40,083 nucleotides of DNA from Entomortierella parvispora (lineage: Eukaryota; Mortierellomycota; Mortierellomycetes; Mortierellales; Mortierellaceae), in assembly GCA_963573315.1 (NCBI GenBank), contig CAUYJH010000003.1, positions 1 to 40,083 of the forward strand, in the 5' to 3' direction. Below, one piece after another: positions 1 to 10,722 of this stretch. Numbering within the stretch: position 1 is the stretch's first letter; every line of letters begins with the position of its first letter. Position numbers and translations under genes: made by a program. The notes under the pieces were generated by a model. That model was not told the DNA's origin and did not search any database. It worked only from the letters and a program-made list of their open reading frames with translations.

Positions 1-169
1 CTGGAGGAAGGACAATGGAGAATAAGGGCAGAAGAATGGGTTGGAGACAAGGGAGGTCTTGTGTTAGTTCTGAGGTCAGAATGGGAAACCATGACGCGCG
101 TCTTTTCGAGAGTGTCCGCGAGCAAGATTAAGGATGGGCGGATCTTGCTGATGACTGTGGCAGTCTTAC

Positions 170-263
170 CAAACATGACCATCTGCCGGAGGGACACGCC
201 GGTCTGAGGGAATGTGGCAAAGTGCTTGATCTTTTCGGACAGCTGGGGAGTAATCCTGTACAT
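170..263 (-). CDS. PDK: Mitochondrial pyruvate / branched-chain 2-oxoacid dehydrogenase kinase, first coding exon (partial)
   Basis: Only the N-terminus is in the window. The exon starts at the ATG complementary to 261-263 and encodes MYRITPQLSEKIKHFATFP followed by QTGVSLRQMVMF, the conserved N-terminal helix of the BCDHK/PDK kinase family (the FPQTGVSLRQMV motif is diagnostic). It ends after one base of the next codon at a GTAAG donor (minus strand, from 169). The intron runs to the left edge, where the minus strand reads CCTCCAG, so the acceptor may lie exactly at position 1. Known family role: these GHKL-fold kinases phosphorylate the E1-alpha subunit of mitochondrial 2-oxoacid dehydrogenase complexes and inactivate them. 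No separate cleavable presequence is visible before the motif. Substrate (pyruvate versus branched-chain complex) cannot be decided from 31 residues. The gene is head-to-head with PHS1. Confidence 0.85.
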
Positions 264-975
264 TGTTGCAGGTCGAGGAAGGGGAAGAGTGGGGAGTGGT
301 CGAGGGAGCGGAGTCGGCCGGTCGGCGGGGGACTAGATCTCGGACAAAGGGGGAGGGGAAGAAAGGAAGGAAGGAAGAAAGGAAGGTCAGATGGGGAGAA
401 TGAGAGATGGGGACGAGGGGAGGCAAGGAAGGGAGAGAAGAAAGGGAATAAAGGAAGGAAGGAAGGAAGCAGGGAGAGAGGAGGACGAACAAACAAAAGG
501 GAAGGAGGGGGAAAGAAGAGAGTGAGAAACCCATGTAAGACTCTACCTTACTTTCTCACTCTTTTCCTCTCGCTCGTCCTGTTCTCTCTCGTGTCATTTC
601 TCACACTCACTCGACTCGCACCCTGCAATAATTGCACATTGTTGTGGATCGTCTTTGGGCACCCACGCGGGGGCGTGGGAGGGGGACCTGCCCTGCCTGA
701 CTCCTGTCCCTGTTTATACTTGTTGCCCCTGCCCCTGCCCCCTTTGTCGCCCTTGTCGCCCTCGTCGCCCTTGTCGCTTCATGGAGGAGGACAGAGAGTG
801 CGCGCGCTGGGTTGCATCTTTCTTTTTCGCCTCCCAACTGGCCCCCCCTGGCTCCCCGAGGCGCGCCATCATCCCCAGATCATGTGACCTCTTGGACCAT
901 GGCTTCTTTTTTCGTTGGGGGGACTTCACTTCTACCTTCTACCTCCCTCCCTCCCATCCTCCACAGTCGCCCGCC
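264..975. promoter_or_regulatory. Shared divergent intergenic region between the PDK-like gene and PHS1
   Basis: This 712-bp region holds no credible ORF. The part next to the minus-strand gene (about 300-530) is purine-rich on the plus strand with GGAA/GAAA microsatellite runs. The part next to PHS1 is pyrimidine-rich, so each gene has a CT-rich leader on its own coding strand. Short tandem repeats occur at 722-779. I see no clear TATA box. Confidence 0.5.
722..779. repeat. Short GC-rich tandem repeats: TGCCCC hexamers then CCTTGTCGC nonamers
   Basis: About three TGCCCC units are followed by four copies of a 9-mer, CCTTGTCGC, with one T/C difference in the third copy and an altered first base. 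The repeat lies about 200 bp upstream of the PHS1 start and looks like a local slippage product. Confidence 0.75.
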
Positions 976-2161
976 ATGGCATCCTCCACTCAAGCCCAGC
1001 GTGCCCCCGCCGCATGTATGAATCCTCTTTAGAATCGACTCTCATTGCTCATTCATCCATCTCCATGAAAAACCAACGAACGTCTCTTTATTCAATCAAT
1101 CAATTAACAATCTAAATTGAATCAATCTAGCCTCTGGAAAGCGTGCCCCCAAGCCCGTTAACCCCATCGTCAACTCGTACTTGATTGCCTACAACTGGGC
1201 TTCCTTTGCCGCCTGGTCGTACGTGCTCGTTCAGACCGTCAGAACCCTCCTTGCCACCGGAAACGACTACACCAAGGTCTATGGCGTCGTAGGCGATCAG
1301 CTTGTCTGGGTCCAGACTGCTGCTTGTCTCGAGATCTTGCATTCTCTCTTCGGCTTGGTCAAGTCCCCTGTCGGTACCACCGCCATGCAGGTCGCCTCCC
1401 GTCTTCTCCTTGTGTGGGGTGTCTGTACTCTCTTCCCTGTCCCCGAGGTAAAGACTTTGTACCAGAAAACAATCCAGCAATCAGCGGTGGCGTTCTTGAA
1501 AATCTAACGCTTTCTTTCTCTCTCAAAAAAAGGTTCGCCACTACTGGGCTTTCACCACCATGACTATCGCATGGTGCATCACTGAGTGTATCCGTTACGC
1601 TTACTATGCTCTCAACCTTGTCAACCTCGGCCCCTCCTGGTTGATCTGGTGCCGGTAAGTTTTTATTGTCTTTGGGGCCGACAGAAGAAAGAGCAGGGCA
1701 AAATTATTCCCCTTCAGACTGGGGGAAAGGATATCGGATTTGCAATCGGCAATTGCAAGGAAGGAGTTTCTCCACAAGTGACGCGAAACCCAATGGACTC
1801 GCGGACCGCTAACCCTCCACCGACCGACCTTTTTTTTGTCCCCAACTAGTTACACTTTCTTCTACATCTTGTACCCCGTCGGTGCCGGAAGCGAGGCAAT
1901 TGAGATCTACCAGGCTCTCCCCTTTGCCCACACCATCCATCCCGCTTACTACTACTTCTTGTGCGCCATGATCTGCATCTATCCCCCCGGTAAGTTTTGC
2001 TCTTTCGCAATTGACCGTATCAACGCCACTTGACATCCAATTGTCCCTTTTCTCATTCTCTGCTTTATTCAATTGGTACAGGTTTCTTCGTCATGTACAC
2101 GCACATGATGGGCCAGCGCAAGCGCTACCTTGGCCCCGCCAAGGCCAAGAAGTCCGAGTAA
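976..2161 (+). CDS. PHS1: Very-long-chain (3R)-3-hydroxyacyl-CoA dehydratase (HACD/PTPLA family)
   Basis: Five exons: 976-1015, 1131-1447, 1533-1654, 1850-1989, 2082-2161, giving 232 aa. The product is the ER membrane dehydratase that removes water from 3-hydroxyacyl-CoA, the third step of the fatty-acid elongation cycle. The family-typical opening NSYLIAYNWASFAAWSYVL follows a short hydrophilic N-terminus. Later blocks are WCITECIRYAYYAL and ILYPVGAGSE. In the latter, Tyr168 and Glu175 have the seven-residue spacing of the catalytic Tyr/Glu pair in the family. Several hydrophobic stretches fit the usual six-helix topology. The C-terminus is lysine-rich (GPAKAKKSE), compatible with an ER retrieval signal. 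All introns have GT..AG borders and preserve frame. The start is the first ATG after a CT-rich leader (CCGCCATGG). Length is close to other fungal Phs1 proteins. Confidence 0.95.
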
Positions 2162-2219
2162 ATATTGGAGTTCTTTGTTCATATTCTTTCAGGACCCCTT
2201 AGTCCTATCCACTAGCATG

Positions 2220-2225
2220 AATAAA
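2220..2225 (+). terminator. Candidate poly(A) signal of PHS1 (AATAAA)
   Basis: A perfect AATAAA lies about 60 nt after the PHS1 stop codon, ahead of the next plus-strand gene at 2435. Inference only; no transcript data. Confidence 0.5.
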
Positions 2226-2434
2226 ACGACGCAAAAAATATCTCGTGCAAGCCGCCAGGTGAAGAGGCTGGCTGGTCGAGTTGAACCAGACTTTTTTTTT
2301 GCGCATTGACCAACTGCAAGCTGAGAGAAAGATTCATCACGTGCGCAATGATCCGGAAGGAGGGAGACAACCCTCTTGTCAAGTCGCGTTCGACTAGATT
2401 CCTTTCTTCATTCTCCTTTCACACCCTCGACATC

Positions 2435-4040
2435 ATGGCAATGCCTATTGGACGGATCTTGCGAACAGTTGCCAAAACCCGGGCTGGCTCCTTTTTCTCC
2501 GACCTCAGTCATGGACAAGCTGCAGGAGCCTCATTACCCTCTCGATCCCGCTGGATTCATTCTTCGAGCCCCTGCCTTCAACCACGGAAACCCAAAAATG
2601 CTCATGGAGGAGGGATCCGCGATCGGTTACACTTTGGAAGCTATTCACGACTGGCGCCTTTGTCCCTGAAACTGGGCGTCACCCCTCCTGATGTCGATAG
2701 TCTTGTTCCTCCTCATATTATGAGACCCAGCTATGCAGCTCGAGGAGAACCTTCTGAATGGGCCTCTGGCATCCCAATCAATACTCCAGAGGCGATCCAG
2801 AAGGCTCGGAAAGCAGGTCAGCTGGCAAAGAAGATTCTGGAACTTGGAGGGACACTGGTCAAGGTAAAAATGACAGCTAGCAATACGAAGAGCAAGAAAA
2901 GCAATAGAAGAGTAAGTTTCCTGATCAGAGATTTTTGTTTCCCTTCCGTTTTCTCTATTTTTTTCATTTAAAAATCCAATAGGTGGGAGTGAGCACGGAC
3001 GAGATTGATCGCGTCTTGCACGAGGCTATCATTGCCAATGGAGCCTATCCTTCTCCTTTGAACTACATGGGATTCCCAAAGTCTGTCTGCACATCTGTCT
3101 CCAACGTCATTGCTCATGGAATTCCGGACAGGTAAAGAGGAACGCAAGAATAACACTTGGAAACCCATCGGAAGAGCTTTGCTAATGGATTCATATCACC
3201 GTACTTCACACCTACATCGAAAAAAAAGTCGGCGTCTCGAGGATGGCGACATTATCAACATTGATATTACAGTAAGTCGAGATATAGTGTGTTGTCCATC
3301 TATATACTAGAGAACCTATTTTCTAAATACCCGTTGTGATTTTCCAATGTGGCGTCCGGTGTGTTTATCCCTTTAGGTCTTCTTGGACGGATTCCACGGT
3401 GACACTTCTGCCACTTTTTTGGTTGGAAATGTCGATCAATCCGGTGTGGATTTGGTCGAGAGGACAAAAGAAGCCCTGGATCAGGCGATCGCGATCTGTG
3501 CTCCTGGAGTACCCTTGAATAATATTGGAAAGACGATTCAAGCTTTGGCTGATCAGCATGGTTACTCGGTCTCAGAACAATTCTCTGGACATGGTATCGG
3601 CAAGGAATTTCATTGCCTGCCATTGATATATCATCATGGTTAGTAACCTCCTCTCTCTCTCTCTCTCTCTCCCTTTCTCGTTGGTGGATACCTGCAGCCC
3701 TGTCTAAAGCTCCGCCCGATTAACTCTCCCCTGTGTTCTTTTTTTTCCCTGCCTTACTTGTTAGACAACGATGAGGACGGAACAATGGAAGAAGGTATGA
3801 TCTTCACAATCGAACCCATGTTTTGTCAGGGCACTGCTGTCGGTGTGCAATGGCCAGACAAATGGACTGTGACAACAGCTGACGGAGGTCGCAGCGCCCA
3901 GTTTGAGCATACGGTAAGCTAAGCATGACTATCAAGATAGAAACAAGTAACAGAGGACCCCGGAATGTTACATCTCACCATGTTCTTATATCCTGTAGAT
4001 CCTGATCACTGCAGACGGGGCCGAGAAACTGACGGGATGA
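2435..4040 (+). CDS. METAP1D: Methionine aminopeptidase type 1, mitochondrial form
   Basis: Six exons: 2435-2863, 2983-3131, 3229-3271, 3377-3638, 3765-3913, 3999-4040, giving 357 aa. The enzyme removes the initiator methionine from nascent proteins. It matches the organellar MAP1D branch rather than cytosolic MAP1, since no zinc-finger N-terminus is present. Instead the first ~60 residues are Arg/Ser-rich and acid-poor ([18 protein letters not shown]), as expected of a mitochondrial presequence. Catalytic-core residues are all visible: His188 (AHGIPD), metal ligands Asp205 (NIDIT), Asp216 (FHGDTS), His279 (SGHGIG), Glu312 (FTIEPM) and Glu343 (QFEHT). Upstream in-frame ATGs at 2306 and 2348 would add residues, but 2435 gives the best targeting peptide. 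The 3' end converges on the GYF-protein gene. Confidence 0.94.
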
Positions 4041-4229
4041 GAAGTCATGTCATAACAAAAATAGATCAAATAGAATGCAAAAAGTCCCTGAGGAGCAAAA
4101 TAATGGTTGGAGAGGGCGATAGTCTTTATTTATCTGAGTTCGAGTTCATAAGCGGAAAGTGGTTGGGTTGAGAGGACGACAAAGGTGAGTCGTCTCTATA
4201 AAGTGTTTTTCATGGGGCTACCATCTGAT

Positions 4230-7200
4230 TTAAGCAGTGCCCTTCTTCTTTCCTTTCTTGGAAACGACCTTGAACGAAAAGTCCGTACCAGAGGAAGATC
4301 CTCCAACATTGGCAGTCGAGGCCGCAGCAGATGAGGATGAGGAAGGAGCGCTTCCGTGGGGATAAGCATCCGCCTTACGACGCTTAATGAACTCATCAGC
4401 GAAGCGTCTTCCATCTAAAGACTGCGAGTTAGCATAGATAGAGTCCTGGATAATTTCCACAGTCATGGGATCGGGGTTCAAGGGGAACGTCAAGAGCATC
4501 TGGATAAAGTCCTCCAAGACAACGCCTTGCAATCCCTTGAGAGCCTGACGACACCAGCGCATGAAATCCTCCGAGGGAGGACGAGGATCACTCGAGTTGA
4601 TCGAAGTGGCTGGCTTGTGGACGGGGCGCGCGGCAACAGGCGCAGACGAGATCATGGCAGGAGCAGCAGAGGGCTGTCCGCTGCGCTTGGACTCAACTTC
4701 TGTCCAGCCATTGTCGGAATTGCGGGAAGCAGAGGCACTGTTGTTGAGGGCGGGGTTGGAAGCAAAGACGGAGGAGCTGCGGGAGACTGTGGCAGGTCTG
4801 GAGGTGGTAGCAGAGATAGTGCCAGCGGAACCCCAAGGTCCTGCAGGAGTAGAGGTAGCAGGCTAGAATATGCAATAAAGAGTTAGGACATGTTCTAGCA
4901 AACTTCATGGTCAGCAGTCATGGTAATTGCCCTCACCTTGGGTCCAATTGTGTCGGCATAGCGCTTGCTAGCGGAACCGGAGCTAGTTGCAACAATGGCA
5001 GCCAAGCCTGTGCTAGTTCCACTCAAAGGCGCCTGGGCAGCGCTGGCCTGACGCGCAGCAGCGCGAGCACGCTTCAAGGCAGCCTCTTCCTCTTGCTGGA
5101 TCTCCTTCAGAGTCTTCTTCTTGGGTACAGCAGCAGCAGAGCTGCTCCAAGCGGGAGCTCCGGGGAGACCCTTCGCAAAGTCCAAAACGCTGCTGCCGGA
5201 AGCAGCTGCTGCCGCCATCTGAGCAATGCGTTCAGCCTTGGCCTCCTCAGCCTTCTTGGCCTCCATTTCCTGAATCTCACGAAGGGTAGGTCCACGACGC
5301 TCTTGGGCATCCTCTTCAGCACTCACAGGCTTGGCCCAAGGGGCAGGACTAGCCTTGATTGAGGAACGGGACTCGGGTGCCTTCGTTGAGGCGGTTTCGG
5401 ACACGTTTTCCTCGATAGACTCCTGATTCTCGTGCTCATCCGGGTGGATGGCCTCGTCCTCCTCTTCCTCCTGCACCTGTTGCTCGGTCTCCTCATCCTC
5501 TTCTTGGGTAGGCACGTCCCGGGCATGTTCCTTGACTCCAGAAACATGCTGCTGCTGCTGTTCCTCAGGGACGATCTGTTCATCTTCCTCTTCAACCTCC
5601 TTATCGTCAACATGAGCAGCCTCCGCGGCTTCCTCAAGAGCGACCGTCTTCTGCACGTGGACAGTCTCAGCATGCTCTTCGGCGGCACTGCTTTCGACAG
5701 TATCATTCATGTTAAGAGTGTCCATCTGCTGAGTGACGTCGTTCGTCTGTTGGTGCTGAGCAGCATGGAACGAATCCTCGGCATGCGACTCTTGCTGTTG
5801 GTGATGCTGTTGGGGCTGTTGGATATGTTGATGTTGATGCTGCTGCTGGGGGATAGGCTGCTGTTGTTGTTGCATCTGCATGTAATGCTGCTGCATCGCA
5901 TGAGGAGCCGCCTGGTTATCACCCTTGGTAAAGTCAAAATAGTTGTCCGAGGCTCCAGGGATAATGGATGTTGTCCAAGGACTTGTGGGCTGACCTAATC
6001 CACCCCAAGGCATGGCAGTCCCGCCAGGGGTAGAGGGGCCTTGGTTATGAAGAGCCGCGAACTGCAATTGCTGGTAGCGCAGCTGGATCTGGCGCTGTTG
6101 GGCCTGCTGTTGCGCATGAAGAGCAGCAAGAGCATGAGGATCATTTCCAAACTGCTGTTGGGCAGCCATGAATTGCTGCTGGTGCAAGATGGCCTGCATC
6201 TGGCTCTGACGCTGTAATAACTGCATGTACTGCTGCCTCTCCAATTCTTGAGCGTGAAGACGTTGATGGTCAATGAACTGGGGTCCTCCGAGCGGAGTGT
6301 GCGCGGCAGACATACTGGTCATGGGTGAGCGAGAGAAGGCATCACCTCCCCAACCAGATGCCACTTCCGAAGAGCGTGCAAACTGGTTTGCACCCCAGTT
6401 GGATTCATATCCGGCATCTTGATTAGAAGCTCTCTGCTGTCCAACATTGGTGCTACTGAACAAATCGCCAGATGCGTGCTGCTGCTGCTGCTGCTGCTGC
6501 ATGGCACGCTGCTGAGAAAAGAGACGATCCGCGCCAAAGCTGGGGGTGCTCGGTGTTGAGGGAGCACTCAGGCCTGCAGCCCAAGAGGACCCCAGTCCTT
6601 GCGAGACGGGCTGTCGACCAGTAGCAAGGGAGGGAATTCCTTGACGAAGGAGCGAACTTGGGGCCTGGGGCGGCTCGACACGGACAATGCCAGCCAAAAG
6701 GAATGGCTTGTCATCCGATCCGATCCTTCGAATCATGGAACCCAACTGCTCAAAGGTCGGATCCTGCTCGCGTTTGACCATAAGATCAGGAGAAAAGAAC
6801 CCTCCTTTGTACCACTCGTGCATCTCGTCCGAAGAGAAGGGGCCTTGAATACTACCGCTAGGATCGCGATACAACCACTTGCTAGCTTCAACGGGTGCCT
6901 GTACGAAAGCTGACTCGGGATCAGACAATTGCTCGCTTGCGAACGAGAACCTTGAAGTCTCCAAGGCGGGAGTGCCGGCGGCACCCAGAGACTGTCCTGC
7001 CAAATGCTGGTTGGAAAAGTGAAAATTGTCGCTTGTCAACTCCGCTTCACGACGTAATTGGTCAGGCGAAGACAAGGCTTCCCCTGCAGAACTTTGACGA
7101 TCCAGATCCTGCAAGCTCGATCCCGCGTTTGTCTCGCCTACTTGCTGAGCGCTATCCTTATCGGCTAAAGAATCGTCCCAGGTAGCTTCTGTTGATTCAG

Positions 7201-8411
7201 GGACAGACTCCTCAAGCTCCGATAACGGCTGAAGATCCACTCCTTCATTGGTGATGCGGAAAACGCCATTGGCGTCAAACGATCCAACTGAGTTTCCTAC
7301 AGGGGAATTCCAAAGAGTCTCGTCTTCAGGCTGCTCGCGTTCGCGTTCGCGCTCGACTGGCTCTGACCGCCGAAAGGAGTGGCTGCGGCCCTCAGTCGTC
7401 AAGTCTATTAAGCGCGATTGCAAGATGATTATGGATCTGATCAGCCAATTTGAAATACAACATTGCATGACCCCCGATTACGAGTCGATTGTTCTTGGAT
7501 CATAGTCGATGCATATGCGCTGGTTGGACAACTCACTGGAGGGTCTTGTCCTTGCTCCGTGGCTCCTGGCTTCATGACTGCGTGCACCACCGGAAGTTTT
7601 ATCTGAACGATCATAGCGCGCTGAAGAATGCTCGCCAGAAAAGCTCTCGCGTCTTTGACCAGGGGTACGTTCTTGCTGCCCTTCTGGTTGGGGGGGACGT
7701 CTTGCGATTTCGCTGTTTACACTTCCAGAGAGGATCTACGGTGGAGGTGGAGGCTTGGTTTTAGAATCCTGAGTTGTTCGAATGTTTTTTTAACAACGGT
7801 CATGCCAGCTCTTTGGAACGTCCGGTGCAGCGTCGATCTTTCAGATATAAGAGCGTAAGAGAAGTCTGACGCCATCGCAGCATTGACGGACGATCCAGTG
7901 TGTCGGCAAAAAAATAGCCCGTCCACGAAGAGAAAAAGAAAACGAGATGCCGGCGTTACCTTGATCTCCTGCTCAGTTAGGGGCTGGGAAGACATGGGCA
8001 GCAAAGATTCCTCGCTGGTCATGATGTCATACTTCTCGAATTCGATTGGCATGGGAGATGGTCGATAGAGCGAGATCATCATTTCTTTGGAGTACATAAA
8101 TCCGCTGCTGCCAAAGTCATTTTCGAATGCGGGGTTGCCAGATTCGCCTCCATTCTGGGACCGAACATTGTTGGCTGCGACAGAGGAATAAGAGTGCACG
8201 GGGGCAGGCAGGGGGCGAGATGCCGGTGGAGGCGAAGGGGCCTTGGGAGTGAGGTCAGGCTTTGCGGGGAAGCGTCTCATCCTAGATTGATGGGAGCTCG
8301 TCAGTTTCGAAATGATCGATTGATCGCGCAGATCTAGATCAGGACATCCAGGGTTGAAAGACTACTACAAGACAATTACCACTCGGGACCGAAGTTCATG
8401 GTGTTGGACAT
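4230..8411 (-). CDS. GYF-domain protein (Smy2/GIGYF-like)
   Basis: Five exons on the minus strand: 8411-8380, 8281-7960, 7735-7537, 7404-4937, 4862-4230, giving about 1217 aa. The N-terminus reads MSNTMNFGPEW then MRRFPAKPDLTPKAP, followed by a YSKEMMISLYRP block and TEQEIK, as in fungal GYF proteins. The GYF domain (about residues 360-418) starts KWLYRDPSGSIQGPF and continues with MHEWYKGGFF. The signature W-x3-GYF is GGFF here. GYF domains bind proline-rich ligands; Smy2/GIGYF members act in translational repression and mRNA decay, or with ER-Golgi factors. The middle is disordered and Q-rich (several CAG-encoded polyQ runs), then acidic, then a long charged coiled coil. The C-terminus has the conserved FMRWCRQALKGL helix region and a lysine tail. 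Exon 3 uses an acceptor (CACCGTAG) downstream of a more obvious decoy CTCAG; only this choice avoids an in-frame TAG. Confidence 0.9.
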
Positions 8412-8715
8412 GGTTGGCTGGGCTGGCGGTAGGTTGGTTGGTTAGTTTGTTGTTGGTGTTGCGGGTCTCTGGAGACGATGAAGGCGCGTGTTGAGGAGGT
8501 GATGGGTACGGGGTGATCTCGATGTGGAGTGAAGAAGAAGAGAAAGAAAGGAGGGCGACTTTTCCTTTTGTCTCGTGTGCAAGCAAGCACGGGCGAAAGA
8601 GACGTCACCGTAAATGCTTCTTTCCTGGGCGGTCTTGCCTTGCTCCTTCTTCTCCTCTCCACCACCACTCTCCTGAGACAGCGACAGACAGGACCACCAT
8701 TCCACCGTTGAAGCA
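8412..8715. promoter_or_regulatory. Divergent promoter region between the GYF-protein gene and the SLC35-like transporter
   Basis: A 304-bp spacer separates the two start codons. It carries short pyrimidine/purine-skewed runs (for example AAGAAGAAGAGAAAG near 8531) but no TATA box or ORF I would support. The two genes probably share regulatory DNA. Confidence 0.45.
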
Positions 8716-10242
8716 ATGTCACGAACCACCATCGCTTCTCCAGGACAAACAGGAGCACGGAAGCAGCGGGACCACAGTGTTACCAGGGGAAACAATCCCA
8801 GTAACAGCAACGCAAGCAGTGCACACCGAACAGCAGCCTCCCTAGTCTCACCACCAACCTCCTCCCGGACCAATGAACATGCAGCTGAACTTGAGAGCCG
8901 GAGACTTGACGATGCAAAACGTCTCAGGCGCGCCATTGTCATTCTGTGCATCTGCATCGTCTCCTTTGTGCTTCAAACTGTACGTAGCATCAACAATGCA
9001 CGACATACACATGAGCATGTTTGTGGTTTTTTTTTTTCATTTTGGTGGCAAATACCACTGAGTCCTTCTTCCTGACTCTCCCTCCTCTGCCCCTGCCGTC
9101 CCCTGCATAGGAACTGACTAGATTCGTGCAAACGTCCATGGGATATCAAAAGCCATACTTTATCTTGTACATTTCACATTCATTCTGGTCCATCGCACTT
9201 CCAGCCCAGTTCTTCTATTCGACCCATATCGCACCCACTGCTCCACGACTCGACTCTGTTCAGGAGAAGACTCATTACTTTGTTGGTCTGATCCGACAGA
9301 GCACCAGCAGTCTTTATCACCGGAAGAATGACTCTGTCGCTGCATCGGCCTCAGCAGAGCCATTGCTCTCGGATGGGTCCACAGTCTTTACCCCACGTGA
9401 AAACAAGGCTCTTACCCGGCACCTCTTCTGGATCACCTTGGTCATGACAACGCTCTTCATGGTTCCCTCTTACCTTTGGTATACATGTGTCGCCATGACT
9501 ACGATGAGTTCATTGACGGCGATTTACAACACTTCATGTTTTTTTGCCTACCTCTTTTCGGTCATTCTTCTGAAAGATAAAATTATTGGAAGAAAGATTC
9601 TGGCCGTTGCCCTGTCCCTCCTGGGAGTCGCCGTCATCACCCTATCGACTCGCGAATCACCAGCTCCAGACAGCCAGGCTGGGATCTCTGGAAATGTAAC
9701 CATCGCCGGCAATGCCTTGGCTCTTATCGGTGCTGCACTCTATGGCTTTGAGGAGGTACGTGAAAACGAGAATTGGGCATTCACTACTGCCTTTTCATTC
9801 AACAGACTTGTCTAACTATTCCTTTCTCACTTTATAGGTGGTCTATAAAAAGTATTGCTCGCCAAAACAAGAAGGGGTTGCGTTTGCCAATACCTTGACG
9901 GGGCTCATGGGCGTTGTCACCTTCACGGCATTGTGGGTCCCTATCCCCCTACTCCATTGGATCGGCCACGAAGTCTTTGAGCTGCCGACCCAGGACGAGT
10001 TCATCTCCATCTTGATGATCGCAGCCTTGGGTTTGATGTACAATGGATCATTCATGGTCCTTGTAGCCCAGACGTCCCCAGTTTTTGCAGCTGTCGGGAT
10101 CATGGCCACTATTCCTGTCGTGGCCGTTGTCGATTGGTTTCTATTCCATGAAGCTGTTGGATGGGGCAATGTCATTGGTGGTCTCAGCATCATCGCTGGA
10201 GTGACGATCCTTGTCCGTGAGAATAGTAAAGTATACCCCTAG
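8716..10242 (+). CDS. Drug/metabolite transporter superfamily protein, SLC35F-like (EamA type)
   Basis: Three exons: 8716-8979, 9111-9755, 9838-10242, giving 437 aa. About ten hydrophobic segments are visible. The first (LRRAIVILCICIVSFVLQT) follows a ~70-residue hydrophilic, Ser/Asn-rich cytosolic N-terminus. A polar insert of about 90 residues precedes the second EamA-like half, which includes a SLTAIYNTSCFFAYLFSVI segment and, near the end, FAAVGIMATIPVVAVVDW. These features match SLC35F5 / yeast YML018C-THI74-type members of the DMT superfamily, whose substrates are mostly unassigned (nucleotide-sugar or thiamine-related transport has been proposed for relatives). The start is the ATG of MSRTTIAS, the first in frame after the divergent spacer. 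I make no substrate claim. Confidence 0.85.
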
Positions 10243-10698
10243 AACTATAGAAACCCATGAACAGAGCTACACTCATTTAAACGCATTCACTTGAAGGCGC
10301 ACGATCAAAGTGTTAAAACACTTGCTGTCTCGATACTTTCTTCAAAATGGCGATCGAGTACATTCTCATTTGGCATTCACAATATGTTCGATGTAAGGCC
10401 ACGTCGTGGCCTGGTCAGAGAATGAATATATTCAAAGATTCGTTATGAAGATGAAGAGTAGTTATGAAGGATGAAGATTTGCTTTGAAGAATGAAGATGA
10501 AGACGACTATCCCAATCCCAACTATCTAGTCACCGCCCTGCACACAGACCCGAGGTGAGGTATCTTTGGAATGGGGCATTCGCCCTCACGCATCGGAGTT
10601 GACTCCGAATACGACCCCTAACCAGACGTTATACCCTCAGCGCCAACAGAAGCGGCCCCCCACACACCACACACCACACATGCTCTAAACTAAATGAA

Positions 10699-10714
10699 GG
10701 GGGGGGGGGGGGGG
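10699..10714. repeat. G16 homopolymer
   Basis: Sixteen consecutive G on the plus strand, flanked by GAA and AAGGAAGG, preceded by CACACACC-type runs. The true length is uncertain in most sequencing chemistries. Confidence 0.8.
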
Positions 10715-10722
10715 AAGGAAGG

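Noticed and set aside
222-887. Long open frame on plus, low-complexity Arg/Gly/Lys protein
   Set aside because: It overlaps the PDK exon antisense and runs through GA microsatellite DNA; there is no domain and the composition is repeat-driven.
5432-5998. 188-codon Leu-rich plus-strand frame that looks like a membrane protein
   Set aside because: Antisense of CAG/GAG-rich GYF-protein coding DNA, which gives Leu runs; not a gene.
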